Of a stretch of 64,000 bases of DNA, positions 47,492 to 59,820 are shown one piece after another. Source of the stretch: Zychaea mexicana (Eukaryota; Mucoromycota; Mucoromycetes; Mucorales; Lichtheimiaceae); NCBI RefSeq assembly GCF_025766255.1, contig NW_026516763.1:62001-126000 (forward strand). Reading direction: 5' to 3'. The translations under genes were made by a program, and so were the position numbers. The notes under the pieces were generated by a model. It made no database searches. It was not told where the DNA came from and saw only the letters and a program-made list of their open reading frames with translations. The first letter of the stretch is position 1; each line of letters opens with the position of its first letter.

Positions 47492-49820
47492 GTGACATAG
47501 ATATAAAACACTTCAATAAGTAATGACCCCGTGCTTTTCCATATTTGTTCTCTCTCTCATGATACCAACTTCACTTCCCACTTCCCTCCCTCCCCCTCGT
47601 ATGTATTTGCTCAAAAGCATTAGTAGCAGATCAAATGCTACATTTCATATCATCATGCTTTGTATTCATATGTTATCTGCTTTTAAGCAACGATCATATC
47701 ACGTTACGAAGTAAAGAAGAGACCTTTAGTAACTAATGTCTGTTTTTAGTGTCGATGTTGCTGCATGTTGTATCTGGGGACTTGTCATTGCCAGTAATTT
47801 TTATCACAGCCCCGAACAAAACTGCTAAGCATTGATTTTTCCTATTGAAGAACAGATATAAGCGTCGACAAGATATTCTAAGTATATTTGATATCAAATG
47901 CAGATACATACAATTAGTCAACTCGAAGCATTAGAATGCTAGATTAAAGATACACACGAGTCCTTTGCTAAGGTAATAAATGTAGTTAACTTTTAAATTG
48001 CTAAACAAAGCAAAGTTTGCCTTTCGGTTTCCCTTCTTATGTACTGAACTTTGTATAATCCGCGCTGCAGTAACAAACACAATGTGTAAATAAAGGCTTC
48101 GCTGCTGCGTACAACCTTTCACAGACGTGGCAATCAAAACAACATCTATCCCCTTGTTCAACTTTTTGTAAGCGATTTATTCTTCCTTACACCCTAACCT
48201 CGGTCTAGTCTACAGGCATTTAGCTAAAACGTATAATAAAAGGAAACAAAGATCTAGAAGGTATATGTATACATGCTGTGCTTCGAAAATGAGGGTCTCA
48301 GTAGTTGCTTTTGCTGTGATATTAGCTCAGACTTACCCTACAGCATAAAGGCGTTTTCTCTAAAGTAGTGGAAGCAAGGGGAAAATCTCCTTACCAAACA
48401 TCTTAATCCGGCTTGACTTTTTCCTTTTCTAGAAGGGGTCTTTCAGTTTAAATCATCGCATCCTACTATGCTTCTTCTCAATCACCGCACCGCAAGAAAG
48501 CGACAAGAATGCTATAAGCGTATCATCATTAGCCTTCCAATGAATATTAACTTTGAGCTATTGTTAGCAAGGTCAAAAGTTTTGACTCTACTACTTAGTA
48601 GACGGTAGCTATAAAATTTCGATAAATTGGGTTGCAAAAAGCGAGGGATTGCAAAAATCGAAAGCGTTATACTAGAAATAGATGCACCGATGAGATTTCA
48701 GACCAAAGGTCCAATTATGGTTGTGTCGAGATCAATCGACACTGTGGCTATTATCCTCTCTGTTTTACATGCAATCTTTCTTCTCTGCACCTTATCTGAA
48801 TTAGCATTGATAGATTTAACATAGCAGACATATTAACTTTACATACCTCTGTCATTGCTTGTACGCATTGGTTGGATGAGCATTAATCATGCCAGGGAGA
48901 CCTGTTTATGATCACTCTTCGCATGAACAGCGTTTTCATTGGCCAAATAGCATATTTCCGTTGCCCCACGAAAAAGCACCCTCTCACATTATCATGAGGC
49001 GTAAGGACGAGTGTGAAGAGGGTTGTAAAAGCAGGGCACGTTGAGAAAATCATTTTTCTCGCGTAGTCGTGCCGGGTTATTAAGTACGAACATGTAGTCA
49101 TTGTCTAAAAGAAAGCACATATTACTGACGTGAGTCAGCAGGAAGCAAAGGTAGTCTAGGAACGAGGAGCTCAGGAAGAGCGCAACACAGATCTTTCTTC
49201 TTTGGATAGTGACAAGTGATGCGTGTGTCAAACCTCGAACGTTCCAACAGCTTTCCCTTGAAACGAAAACTCCGTAGAGTGAAAGCGCATTGTTACGCAA
49301 CGATTTGGCCAATTTACTTGGTACTCAAAGTGCACAAAGGAATGGCGGGTGAACAAGGTGATCAATGGAGCAACGAGTTACGCGCAAAAGGGTCAAAAGA
49401 TGTACAGTAGGAAGTCATCGTTTATGGTGTTATTCTTCTGATCGTCCCAATGGATCTTGAAAGCTGCTAAAAAAAACGTAGAACCCGCACAAAAACAAAC
49501 GAACCGATTAACTTTATCAGCAGCAATGAAAATCAATGAAGGGTGAGTCAGTTTCACTAGCGGCAGCGTATACTTACCATGAGCGGACAGCTTATCTGCG
49601 GCAGCACATACATACTTGGATAGAGTATGAATTCGGAATGGATGGAGGGAGGTTACACGGCGTAGTTCAGAGAACTGTTGGCGGATGGCGAAAATTATAA
49701 AGCAACAGTAGACAAGCACGCTTCACAGTAAAAGATAACGATCTTTTTTTATATACTGCAGCGTTGGAGTCAAGTGTGTGTTGTATTCATTCCCGCACAC
49801 AGCACATGCAATCAAAAGAT
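47492..49820. other. Gene-poor AT-rich spacer
   Basis: Over 2.3 kb with no supported gene. ORFs of 60-108 codons on both strands have no recognisable domain; the longest, 49393-49719 on the minus strand, has a Cys/Phe-rich composition typical of chance frames. No RNA gene or repeat unit was recognised. Confidence 0.4.
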
Positions 49821-49821
49821 A

Positions 49822-50640
49822 CTAATCAAATGGAATAGTCTGTGGACTACGCTCTATACTCATGCTGTTTACCTTGTTGGGTGAAGAATAGAAACTGGCT
49901 GCTGGGAGGATCGTGTTCTCAATGTTTACTAATGCTGGATCAGGAACAACTGATGCCGTAGAATCTGTTAAGTTGTTTACCTTGTCAATCACTCCTGTAT
50001 TGCCATTTGATTGCTCACAGAAAAGCATTTCTTCCGTGAATCTACATGCTCATTCACATTCTTGTCTTTGTTTTCGCTTGACACGGTGCCGTGCACGGAC
50101 CCCCTCACAACCAAGCGGCGACAGCATCGGAGGTACAGCAGCCCATGGTGAGAGACACGTACCACTACCGCCGAAGCACGCTTGTCTACTTGACCATCAG
50201 GTACCACTCCTCCTTTCATTTCCTTTGGTGCTGTATCTTTTGTTATGCCATAGTAGGCAACCCACAAGTTGATACGCAACCCGTTATCTGGGCCAATGAG
50301 AATTCACGGGGATTTGAAGTCCCGAACGAGAAAAATGTCTATATAAAGCGAGCAATTTCGCCTTTCTTTTTTCTCTTCTCTTCAGTTCGTTTTGGTACAG
50401 CTTTGGTCTGTAGTACAGATGCACTGTTTGGTGCCATGATCAGGTCATTGCTTGTGCTGGGCTATTGTCATAATTCTTTTGATGATCGGCAGATTCAGTG
50501 GTCCGCCCTGAAAGAAAATTTGCAATATATACCAGTGGGAATGTGGTCATATACTCCGGCAGCCGATCGTGAACCTTCGGGTGCATGTGATGCCAACGGT
50601 ATATGTTGGGATAATTGAAACGAACTTTTTTATTATTATT
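49822..50640. other. Ambiguous coding-like region, both strands
   Basis: On the minus strand, 49822-50028 (NGNTGVIDKVNNLTDSTASV ... ERSPQTIPFD-stop) and part of 49989-50279 (SSENKDKNVNEHVDSRKK) read like protein but lie in different frames. On the plus strand, the end of a 175-codon frame (50480-50618) reads IQWSALKENLQYIPVGMWSY and EPSGACDANGICWDN-stop. Neither strand gives a clear splice model or family. One real small gene or a pseudogene is possible; I cannot choose a strand. Confidence 0.25.
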
Positions 50641-51762
50641 TATTACACACAAATAAGAAAATGATAAACAAAATAAAAATATATTTTTCTTTTTCGCACT
50701 TTCCGCATAAACGTTTTACCGCTTTTGCCTCGCCTTTTTTTTATGTGCACGACAAGTTCCTTTTTCTTTTTTCGCGAACAAAAAGCTAATTACTCCCCCC
50801 TCCATCCATTCACAGCTCCGTGCTAAACAAAGCGGGGAACAGTGACAGTGGCTCTGTATCGTAGCCGAAAGTAACACGATCACAATGCTTTGGCACTCTT
50901 TTTCACTTTCTGTGTTCGCCTAAATTGCCAAAGCAATTGTCAAGAAAAAAATTGTTATCGAGGATATGGTCGGTTATTTTATAAGAGGCAACGCCAGAGC
51001 ATACGCCAGCAGACCTGTATAATTGTCAGATCTGTAAAAAATTGGAATGTTTTTTTTTCAGCTGTTCGTCTCTCTCACTCTTCCTGCACGTAGCTTATCA
51101 CAACACAATTTTCTTATCATTTTGGGTTTCACCTGGATCGAAAAGCTTGCACTGATCTTTCCGATGTGCCTGCTTTTAAAGCGTGATTCTTGTAACAGCT
51201 CTTTCCCTCCCCTTACACCTTCACTTCTCTCTTCCTTTTCTTATTTAACTTTACTTCGTTACATATTTTCAAGGTATGCGTTACCTATTTGAAAGTGATG
51301 ATCGCTCACCAAAGATATCAGGGGGACCTGTTGAAGATATGATATATTTGCTCTACCAAAACATGCACGCACCCACACACACAGGGATGCTGTGTTTTCC
51401 AGGCCAAGCGATTCGTTACTTATATATGACTTTTGCGGCTCGCAAACAATAAACCCGAGTATTGATTGAAGCCTTTTCTTTCGTATCGAGAAGTCGATGG
51501 TTTTAGAAAGAGCCTGTTCTAATGTGTATCTGCGTATCGCTATGATAGCATAGATTTAAATGAAGTTACTGGTGGTTACAATAGATCAATCTTCAGGGTC
51601 CCCCTTTTCCAAATAAAATTCAGGTGAGCTACCTGGTTCGACTTGCTTTTCCTTTGTCGGACATATTATTTCACGAGTCCGGATTATGTTATACAGGCTT
51701 TGTTCGATTAAAAGCCTCGTGCCAAATTTCTTTTCGCGCGTCCCCTTTCACATACACGTAAT
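50641..51762. other. Spacer upstream of the F-box pseudogene
   Basis: AT-rich with T-runs at 50737-50745 and 51047-51055. No gene, RNA or repeat recognised. ORFs of 67-82 codons are domain-free. Confidence 0.4.
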
Positions 51763-53660
51763 ATGACTGATTTGATCTCGATTTTGCCTCCCGAATCATT
51801 CAGTACATCTTCTCGTTTATCGGACAGCGGGCTGTGTCGAATGTGTGAAAGTATGTCGCCGCTGGTTATACGCGATCCCCACTTACCAGACAGCCCTGTG
51901 GACACTGGTGGGAATCTCGCCTGATGCATGGAACAAAAGGAGCGACGCGATGCTTCAATGTTTGGGACAACAAGTCGAATCAGTATACATCAAATCTCAA
52001 GCCACGTATAAAGTACTGGAACGACTTGCTTGGCGAAGATACAGCATTCGCTTCCTTGGTGAAGTAAAACGATACTCTTTTTTTTTGCGTTAAGAGGATC
52101 GCGTATTCGGTAGTACTTACTACTGCTTATGCGCAAAAGATATACTAAAGCTTTTTCTTTGTTTTCAATAAAAAAAAATAAGACATCAGCAACCATGTGC
52201 ATAGCAAACAATTACAACCTATTTTCGACAGTAGCACGTTACTGCCAGGATCCATCAGATATTTCTCGCATACGCTAACTGCTCTGACGATTTCATTTCA
52301 CACTTGCGATATCTCGCTGCCAATGCTACTGGACTTCTTGCCGTCATTAACGCATCTTTCAGTGATGTTTGATGGCCGCACTAACTTATCAGACGCTACT
52401 CTTGAACAAGTTGATGGCAGAAGCAGACACAAAAGGCCACCGATACACAACATTATCTTCTTAAGACTGGACGGTGTTCTCAGTTTTAAATACCGGATCC
52501 GTCCCTTATTGCAGCGTTGCTCCCACATCAAGTACTTGATATTATCGCCTTACTCACGATTCAACAACGTATCTCCAACCAACATCTATACAGCTTATGA
52601 GCTGTGCCCTCTATTACGCTACATTATGTGGGAATGCAGCGAACCAGTCATAGCAGACAGATGGATTTCACTATCAAGAAGCACGAGTGCTTATATTAAG
52701 TAACTGAAAGGAAAGCATCGAATGATGGCGAGGAAGGCAGTATGGCTTATGAACTGCTATTCAACGGCAAGGGACACGAGAGGATCATGCCGATAGTAGT
52801 AAAATCGCAGCCGATACTAGAACATTTACGTATAGTCGCCTGTGGTCTTTCTGATATTCATTGCTGGGATGTCTTGGCACGCAACCAATTCACACAGCTG
52901 ACAAGTTTGGGGTTGACGGACATCACTGGTATGTCAAGCGAAGATTGGTCCCAGATTTTGCTCATGCAGCAACAAAATGAGATCTTGGAAGTTGGAAATC
53001 GCGCTGGAATAACGCAGTATCTGAACAGCATTATCGCAACCATCGGTACGCTGCAACGGCTCCGTATACTTTCCTTGCGAAATTTCCTTCACATGTTCAG
53101 CGAGAATCCTCTTTGCGATCTTACTCCGCTTCGACGTTTGCAACAGCTTGAAAAAATGCGTCTCACGAACATACCCATCGACAACCAAGGTCTAATGCAG
53201 TTGTGCGAACCATCACAGCACCCACTAGTCAGGAGATTAAGCTTGAACCCGCACATCACCGTACAGTAATAGTGTCGACGACTTTCTCACAGAGGCAGGA
53301 TGGATTGTGTGGGCACAACGACTTGAGGAAACCAAAATACTGAATCTGGAACTGACAGCCGTGAAAGGTGTTACTGGTGCTGTCCTTGAGCATTTTGAAC
53401 AAGTCGAAAGCTCGGTGCTATTGCGTGTTTCACGGATCTATAGTCTCACCAATGCAGGCATCAATGCTTTTCGTATCATTGAAGGATCTAGTAAAAAGAT
53501 TGAAGTCGTGGGGTGTTCAGGATTATCTCGGACAGATGATCTTCGTATGCCATACAACATATTTTTAATAATTGAGTACCATTGCGGTGATATTTGCAGT
53601 CTGGCTTGTACTTTTATTTATAATGAGCTGATAAACAATATTGGCAGCATGTTTAATTAA
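51763..53660 (+). pseudogene. F-box/leucine-rich-repeat gene broken by frameshifts
   Basis: The frame opening at 51763 begins MTDLISILPPE, the usual start of an F-box. After that the F-box continues in a different frame (IIQYIFSFIGQRAVSNV from 51795), then in a third (KVCRRWLYAIPTYQTALW, about 51847). These two shifts equal single-base losses near 51794 and 51842. A GT..AG intron at about 52060-52180 joins FLD to ISNHVHSKQ. LRR-like repeats follow (LPSLTHLSVMFDG, HNIIFLRLDGVLSFK). A further shift near 52698 moves the frame to NDGEEGSMAYELLFNGKG, and one near 53262 moves it to NSVDDFLTEAGWIVW before the stop at 53658-53660. F-box/LRR proteins are SCF ubiquitin-ligase substrate receptors; this copy cannot make one without recoding. 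Sequencing error is the alternative. Confidence 0.75.
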
Positions 53661-54892
53661 TCAGTTTTCCAGGTTGGATTGTTGTGATATCTGTATAGTC
53701 AAGCATCGATTTGAAATGTTTACATATACACTTACTAGATCCAGGATTGATGGAAAGGCAGCACGATGTGGATCTGGTCGGCAGCGAGTCTGGTGCCCTT
53801 TCAAACCTGAGCGAAAGCACAGACTAATTTTTTTTGGTTACCCTATGCTTTCCTTATATATCAGAAATGCTTGTGTACCTCTTTTCGTCACAAAAGGGAT
53901 CACCTCGCACTCTATATGATATAGTCTCTGTGACAGAAGAGAGAAAAAAAAATGAAGTGAGAATATTCTTTCTTCCGTTGTTGAATAGAAAGACCATCGT
54001 CGCCTCCTCCCCTCTCCCTTTATGACCAAAAAAAAGCAGTCTGTATGCTGTATGTATGCGCATACGCGCGTTCCTGTTCATGTCGGGCAGTGGATTTTTA
54101 ATGCCCGGTATTTGGATTTCATTGGCCAACGTGCTGCTGCAACTATACTCGAACCGCTTTGAGAGTTATACTACGCAGAGGACTTATTGGAGTCAAGTTT
54201 ACTGACAAAGGTCAATATTTATGGTAAGCGGGAACATTATCATCTTCCACATGCTAGGATATATACGGGATCAAGAACATCTTGAAATATAGCGATTCCC
54301 GGAAAGTGTTCCTCATATTTTCTGGGCAAATTCTAACTACAGTACTTTGTCTGTTTAAACTCTATATGTAACAAACTCATGAGCAGTTGTTCAGTAAATG
54401 AACCCAGTGTCTTAAGCTTGATGCTTACCAAACGAACAACAATACGATAGCAAGCTCAAAACGCCAGAGAAAAGGCAAGCCTGATACAAGACGCTGGAGT
54501 GCTACTGTGTGCTGTCAACCAAGATATAAACATCACCCTAGTAAGCTTCCTGGATCCCAACTCCGCTCAATGGATTGGATAGCATTGTAATACCCTGCAG
54601 ATGCGGTAACGAATAAACAACAGCATTCAGGATGTCTAGATTATATAACTAAAGTCATCCTGGCAATAGCAACATAGAGAGCAAAAGCTAGTTCAGTCTT
54701 CCTTACTCTCAAAGAAAGAAAAAAAGAGATGCAAACGAATTATTGAAAAGTAATATGCAAAAGGCAACCATGACTGAATCAACCCACACTTGTGACAAGC
54801 ATTTACTGTAACCAGCTGGGCACTTTTGCTTCTTTCTACTGTTGTGCTCTTTGATGACCTTTATTTTCATTCTTTCAAAAACGTAAAAAACC
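53661..54892. other. Spacer, no gene recognised
   Basis: AT-rich, without a supported gene. Overlapping plus and minus ORFs of 60-92 codons at 53641-54129 contradict one another and lack domains. Confidence 0.4.
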
Positions 54893-55703
54893 ATGAACAA
54901 CGATCAACTTGCCTCAGGCACAAATCCCTCTGCCTCTAATAAGCTAGGAGTAGTAGAGTCATCAGTGGAGTGCATTTATGTTATTTCTTTGCGACTGTAT
55001 CGCGTAAATCCGCCCTTATTCACCCAGCATTGCATCTCAACTGGGGATGTCATAATTCTAGCGAGCTCTGTCAATGCAAGCAAGCAAAAACTATAGCTGC
55101 TCTTGAACACAAGTACAAAAGAGCTTCAACAGCTCAGGCTTAATGAGCATGCGTTTAATAAACCTGTCAACCGCGACAGCTGCCCAGAAACCACCACCGC
55201 CATCAGTGCTATCACTGCGTCTTACGCCGTTCGACAGCAGCAACAACAACACCAAAATCAGCAGCCTGCGGTTGATGAGCATGTATACAAAAAGCCATGG
55301 GTCACAAAGGGACCGGGATCACCGCCATTGGTCCGCCACTTCTTTATCACTTAGGCAACAACAACAACAAAAGCAACAACAGCCCCAGACGCATGTGTTC
55401 AAGAAGCCGGTAGGTTGCGTAGTCACCATTGCATCTCCTGGCAGTGAGCAGCAAAAGAAACAGCTGCCAACAGTCGTGACACCTCCATTGTCGCTCATAT
55501 CTCCAATGAAACAGCAGCAGCAACAGCAACCACCATCCACCCATCCACCACCGTCCCTGTCACCAGTGACGCCGCCACCGCCGCCGCAGCAATATCCTTT
55601 GGCTCCAGCAGACATCGAGTATGTTGAATCGGGGGACATTTACATTTACATCGATTCTGAGGAAGTCAAAATAGAGGAGTCCCTGGAGAATGTGACCATA
55701 TAG
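54893..55703 (+). pseudogene. Broken Gln/Pro-rich repeat protein with H-x-[FY]-x-K-P units
   Basis: From the ATG at 54893 one frame runs MNNDQLASGTNPSASNKLGV to 55354, interrupted only by a TAG at 55094-55096. Downstream it reads LRLNEHAFNKPVNR and, after a Gln run, VDEHVYKKPWVTKGPGSPP. A frame change at about 55325-55350 leads into RQQQQQKQQQPQTHVFKKP, then a Pro/Gln-rich tail ending YIYIDSEEVKIEESLENVTI. Three motifs EHAFNKP, EHVYKKP and THVFKKP begin about 134 and 112 bp apart, so the gene was built of tandem units of about 44 codons. With one in-frame stop and one frame change it is probably a pseudogene; an unusual intron or stop read-through is the alternative. No family recognised. Confidence 0.45.
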
Positions 55704-57339
55704 ATTGAGTGGATTGGGCGCCAACCCTCCTGCAAAGGGTGGTTGCTCCCCCCCCCACCGCGTTCTGTTACGGTAAGATTATAGCATATGGGACTATGAT
55801 AATCACAATACGAACGACAAGGATTTTTGTAAACGATGAGACAATTAACTATCGAAACTAACCATTTCATAACATTTATCTGTTTTATGCCAGTTTCGTC
55901 CATATCTGCCACTTCACGTTTCTTCTACAGTACTATTTTTCCATCCGAACCATGATTGATATCATCTATGTATACTCCAGACTTGTTCTGACCGCCATCT
56001 TCCATGATACCTGACACTCTTTACCACCACTGTCGTGCGGCCCCAGCATACCCACACAAACCCACACAGCATCGACAACACAAACTCACAATGAAGTAGG
56101 CAGCAACATCGTTAGTAACAACCGCAGCACCAAAGTTATCTACAGAAATAACACCAACAACAACAAAACACATGATTTCGGTCACTCACATTGGTTGTAC
56201 CATTATCACTAGTCTTTATCAACCGTTGGGACCAGCTTCTTGAAGTCAAAGACGAATATGCAAAGATTTACTTGTACTCAGCCATCATCATGTCACTCCC
56301 TTATACACTGGACTGATATCTGCAATGGTTACCAAGATAACGACTCACCGGCAATTCTACGACCTACCAACTTGGTTTAAAACGATGCACGATCATAAAA
56401 ACTCAAGTTGCACTCATGCAACAACAATAATTACAACAGCAGTAACAAGAATAGCAGCAAAAACCAGCTTATATCAGCCAACTGCCTCTACCTTCTCTTC
56501 TATGATCTTTCAGAATTGACTCATTGATTCTCGGCACAACAAATATTGATGGTGATGATCGATCTGTGGTGCAACCCTTGACCATTGGAGAGTACGACGA
56601 ATATCATAGGTAGATTCAAGTAGCGGATTTGTGGTGTAATAAACACAGGCTGGAATTCGTAGACTTCTGCCATTGCTTGCGCGACAGTTTCAATGATACA
56701 TACACATAGCCTAGTATTACTATGAGCAAATGTTCGGATATTATCATTTTCTTATTCGACAGCCGTTCCGTTTATAAAGCCAACTCGAATGTCGGCGTTT
56801 GTACCATGGTGAAGCCGGTTCGTGTGACGGGGCCCAATATTGCAGTGTGGAGGCGGTGTCGGCAGCTATACGTTCTTAAGAAGGCAGCATTCTTTTTGGT
56901 TCGCCACAAAAGTAATCTGGCTTCTTCTTATGTGAGCTTCTTGTTACGATATCAGCAATTTTTATTTTCTCCATTGTCAACCATTCCCGGCACCTGCCAT
57001 TTACTTTTTCTCTTGGATCTTGTTGCTGAAACCCTGTAGATCGTGTCTGTGCGCCTTGTGGCCTAACGGGTGCACGTATCTATTTAGAAACAGGCGGCGA
57101 CACCGTCGGGGCACGCCCTGCATGATACCGGTGAAACATATTTCGTAGGACAATCAATACACGCGGACCACATACGCCTTCTTCTTGACCGCTTGACCGC
57201 TTGACCATGTCTCTTCTGCACATGTTTTTTCTTCCCTACTCTTTGCTTTCCCACCTGCTGATTGAATGGCGAATTACAAGTCACGTGACGTGTTTTTTTA
57301 AGACAGGGGTTTGAGTTCAAAAAATGTAAATACGCCCAT
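55704..57339. other. Gene-poor region with scattered coding-like remnants
   Basis: A plus-strand stretch at about 56220-56310 reads WDQLLEVKDEYAKIYLYSAI then IMSLPYTLD-stop. The frame open at 56722-57039 reads SKCSDIIIFLFDSRSVYKAN and later PVRVTGPNIAVWRRCRQLYV. Neither forms a gene I can define. AAC/ACA triplet runs occur at 56100-56170 and 56410-56470. Confidence 0.35.
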
Positions 57340-57417
57340 ATTTTTCAGGCCATTTCGTTTTTTCTCTTCACTCTTTCTTTCCTTCATTTTTCTTTTTCCT
57401 TCACTCCCTTGGATCCT

Positions 57418-57610
57418 CCTGGTCTTTCTCTTGGCTCTTCCCTTGGTTCTGGTTTTTCCCTGGCTCTGGTCTTTCCCTGGCTCTGGTCTTTCCCTGGCTC
57501 TGGTCTTTCCCTGGCTCTGGTCCTCCCCTGGCTCTGGTCCTCCCCTGGCTCTGGCTCTTCCCTTGGCTCTGGCTCTTCCCTTGGTCCTGGTCTTGCCTCT
57601 GTCGGTCCTG
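57418..57610. repeat. 18-bp minisatellite
   Basis: About ten copies of an 18-bp unit CTGGCTCTGGTCTTTCCC, with variants using CCTCCCC or CTCTTCCCTTGG. It reads as Gly/Ser/Leu/Trp on the plus strand and as Glu/Pro/Arg on the minus strand, so ORFs stay open on both strands without implying a gene. Confidence 0.9.
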
Positions 57611-57861
57611 GTCTCAGCCTTTTTCCCGTGGTCCCTGGCTGCCTACAACCGATCCCTGCTTTGGGCTGTCTAGTCTGGCGTTCAACGGTGTTGGCCACAA
57701 CCGGTCTTCAGGCGAGATCAGAGGACGGAGAAATCCTTTTCGGTTTTTCGCCATAGAAATATGGTAGTGTCCTTTCGGTTGGATGCCTTGTCTGCTGGTC
57801 TGGTCTGGTCTGCCATGGTGGGGCTCGCATGAGGAGCCAGGTGCCACCGTAAATCGCGTTC

Positions 57862-58030
57862 GACTCTCGGCAATCAACTCTCTGGCATTCGACTCTCGGC
57901 ATTTGACTCTCGACAATCGACTATCTGGCATTCGACTCTCGGCAATCCACTCTCGGCAATCGACGCTCGGCAATCAACTCCTTGGCATTCGACTCTCGGC
58001 AATCGACACTCGGCAATCAGCTCCCAGCTT
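57862..58030. repeat. ~16-bp minisatellite (GACTCTCGGCAATC type)
   Basis: About ten imperfect copies of GACTCTCGGCAATCNA, alternating with GGCATTC variants. Only some 250 bp separate it from the preceding minisatellite. Confidence 0.88.
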
Positions 58031-58139
58031 CAGTGTTCGGCTCCCAGCATCCGAGTATCCAGTAAGCAGCTCCTCCAGCATTCGACAACAGCAGCAATTT
58101 TTTTTCTTTTTCTTTTTTGGGTGTTTCGAGAGTCAATTC

Positions 58140-58245
58140 TTTCCCCTACCCCCACCCCTTCCCTTTCCTCTTCCCTTTCCTCTTCCCCCACCCCTTCCCT
58201 TTCCTCTTCCCTTCCGTCCTTCCCTTCCCCCTTCCCCACTCACAG
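58140..58245. repeat. CCTTTCCTCTTCC pyrimidine repeat
   Basis: Imperfect tandem CCCTTTCCTCTTCC units, nearly pure pyrimidine on the plus strand over about 100 bp. Confidence 0.85.
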
Positions 58246-59820
58246 GCAATCCACAACCGATTGCTTGCACTTGACTCTCGAAACGTAGTGTACGTCATGG
58301 TTCCCACTCGTTTGTACCATGATGGCTGGGTTTGTGGTTGATTGACCCAGCCAAATGTGTGGGAGACTGGGACTCCCAGGCCGAGGCATTGGTGGCTTTC
58401 TTTTCCTCCCCCTTTTACATACTTCTTCTGTTTCTTCTTGCTTTCTTCATGCTTTTTGTATAGCCTGCAGGTTGTGCGAACTGCTTGTTGAGGTCACTTT
58501 GTAAAATCGCGTTCTTATTATTTGTCTTTATTGTCCACTGATTGTGTTCTTTTAATAAAATTTGTACCCTTCGACTATTGATATTCATAACGATAACTTT
58601 TGTCTTTTATAAAATGTTTCTTCACTCTTTTATTACAATGAATAAAAATCTGTTCTTTTACTTTATGTTCTGCTCAAACTCATTTACAATTTCTTTCCTT
58701 GTGAAGGTATTTACGTGTTGCTTGACCTTGCAATAGTCATTTTCTTTTTGACTGTGTTTGAATCGTCTTCACCGCTTCATTTGACAGTTAGGAAAGAACT
58801 CATGTTTTGGCGTGCTCTGTCCCTGTTCTCATACAATGCTGACAATGTCATATGGCTTACATTAGATTCGTAATTACTTCTACTTTGCAATGACTTGATC
58901 GATTCTAAACATAATATCTAGGCAACTGTTTGACGCAAGCATATGCACAGACCATGTAAATTGTTGTGAAACCCAGGACACATCAGATAGTTTCTTGCAA
59001 CAGCAGGAACTCTTTTGGACTTGGAACAAGTTGATCGATCTTTGTGTGCTTAAACTGTCGTTTCTCATCCACTCTACAGCCAAGATCAAATTTTTTGATA
59101 CCAAATATTGTAATGCTCATACTCATTAGTAGAATTGTTTTACAAACGTTTTAAATGGCTTTCTATCAAAGCCTAAATCCACGTAGATGTGCTTAACTTT
59201 TAAGCGATCGTTTGAAATTGAGCTGCCCTTGGAGTGCCATAGATGTGTTCATTGGGGGCAGTTCGACATATGTACAGCAACGCTTTTCTTTGTTACCTTT
59301 TCTCCGTTGAATCTTTCTTGTCTATACAGTTACGATAGAAAAAGTGGTCGTGTCATATTTCTCACTTGTCACCCACATGTGGCATAAAACACAGTGGCTG
59401 CGACCAGTCGGCGCTTGAGAGTAATGAGACAGTACTGTACGATATGATAATTCTCAAACTTCGGACTGCCTTCCGATGATTTTCCGTACAAGGCTACTAC
59501 ATTTACCAATACGATCTTATATATTGAAGCCCTTTGCTTTGTACCAAATAAAAGTAATTTTTTTACGGCATCTTATCGTCGCCCTTTGTACTGCACTTTT
59601 CCTAACAAGAAATAACCCCATCGACTACTTAAGGCCAATATTTGATTTGGCGGACTACATGCATCAAACGTACGGTACACCATTCGCTTGATGGATGATA
59701 GATTCATGTACTTAAATGTCTGTCGTCTCTACACAATATATGCTATGATACATACTGTACTTGTATATTTGGATCAAGCTAGGACAAGATATCCTAAATT
59801 ATTAAAGTTACCCTTTTCAA
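58246..59820. other. AT-rich spacer, no gene recognised
   Basis: T-rich and featureless from 58500 to 58900. An ORF at 59476-59691 (MIFRTRLLHLPIRSYILKPF) has no domain. A CAGTACTGTACGATAT... stretch near 59430 resembles a decayed DNA-transposon end only loosely. Confidence 0.4.

Noticed and set aside
50085..50145. Minus-strand MGCCTSDAV start resembling a lipidated G-protein N-terminus
   Set aside because: The frame ends after 13 codons and no G-protein motif follows on that strand.
57384..57756. Glu/Pro/Arg-rich or Gly/Leu/Trp-rich protein genes
   Set aside because: Both frames are produced by the 18-bp minisatellite, whose length is a multiple of three; no start context or flanking exons.
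59428..59490. Second inverted-repeat transposon end (CAGTACTGTACG...)
   Set aside because: Only loosely similar to the 41.5-kb element and its would-be partner arm matches at roughly half the positions.
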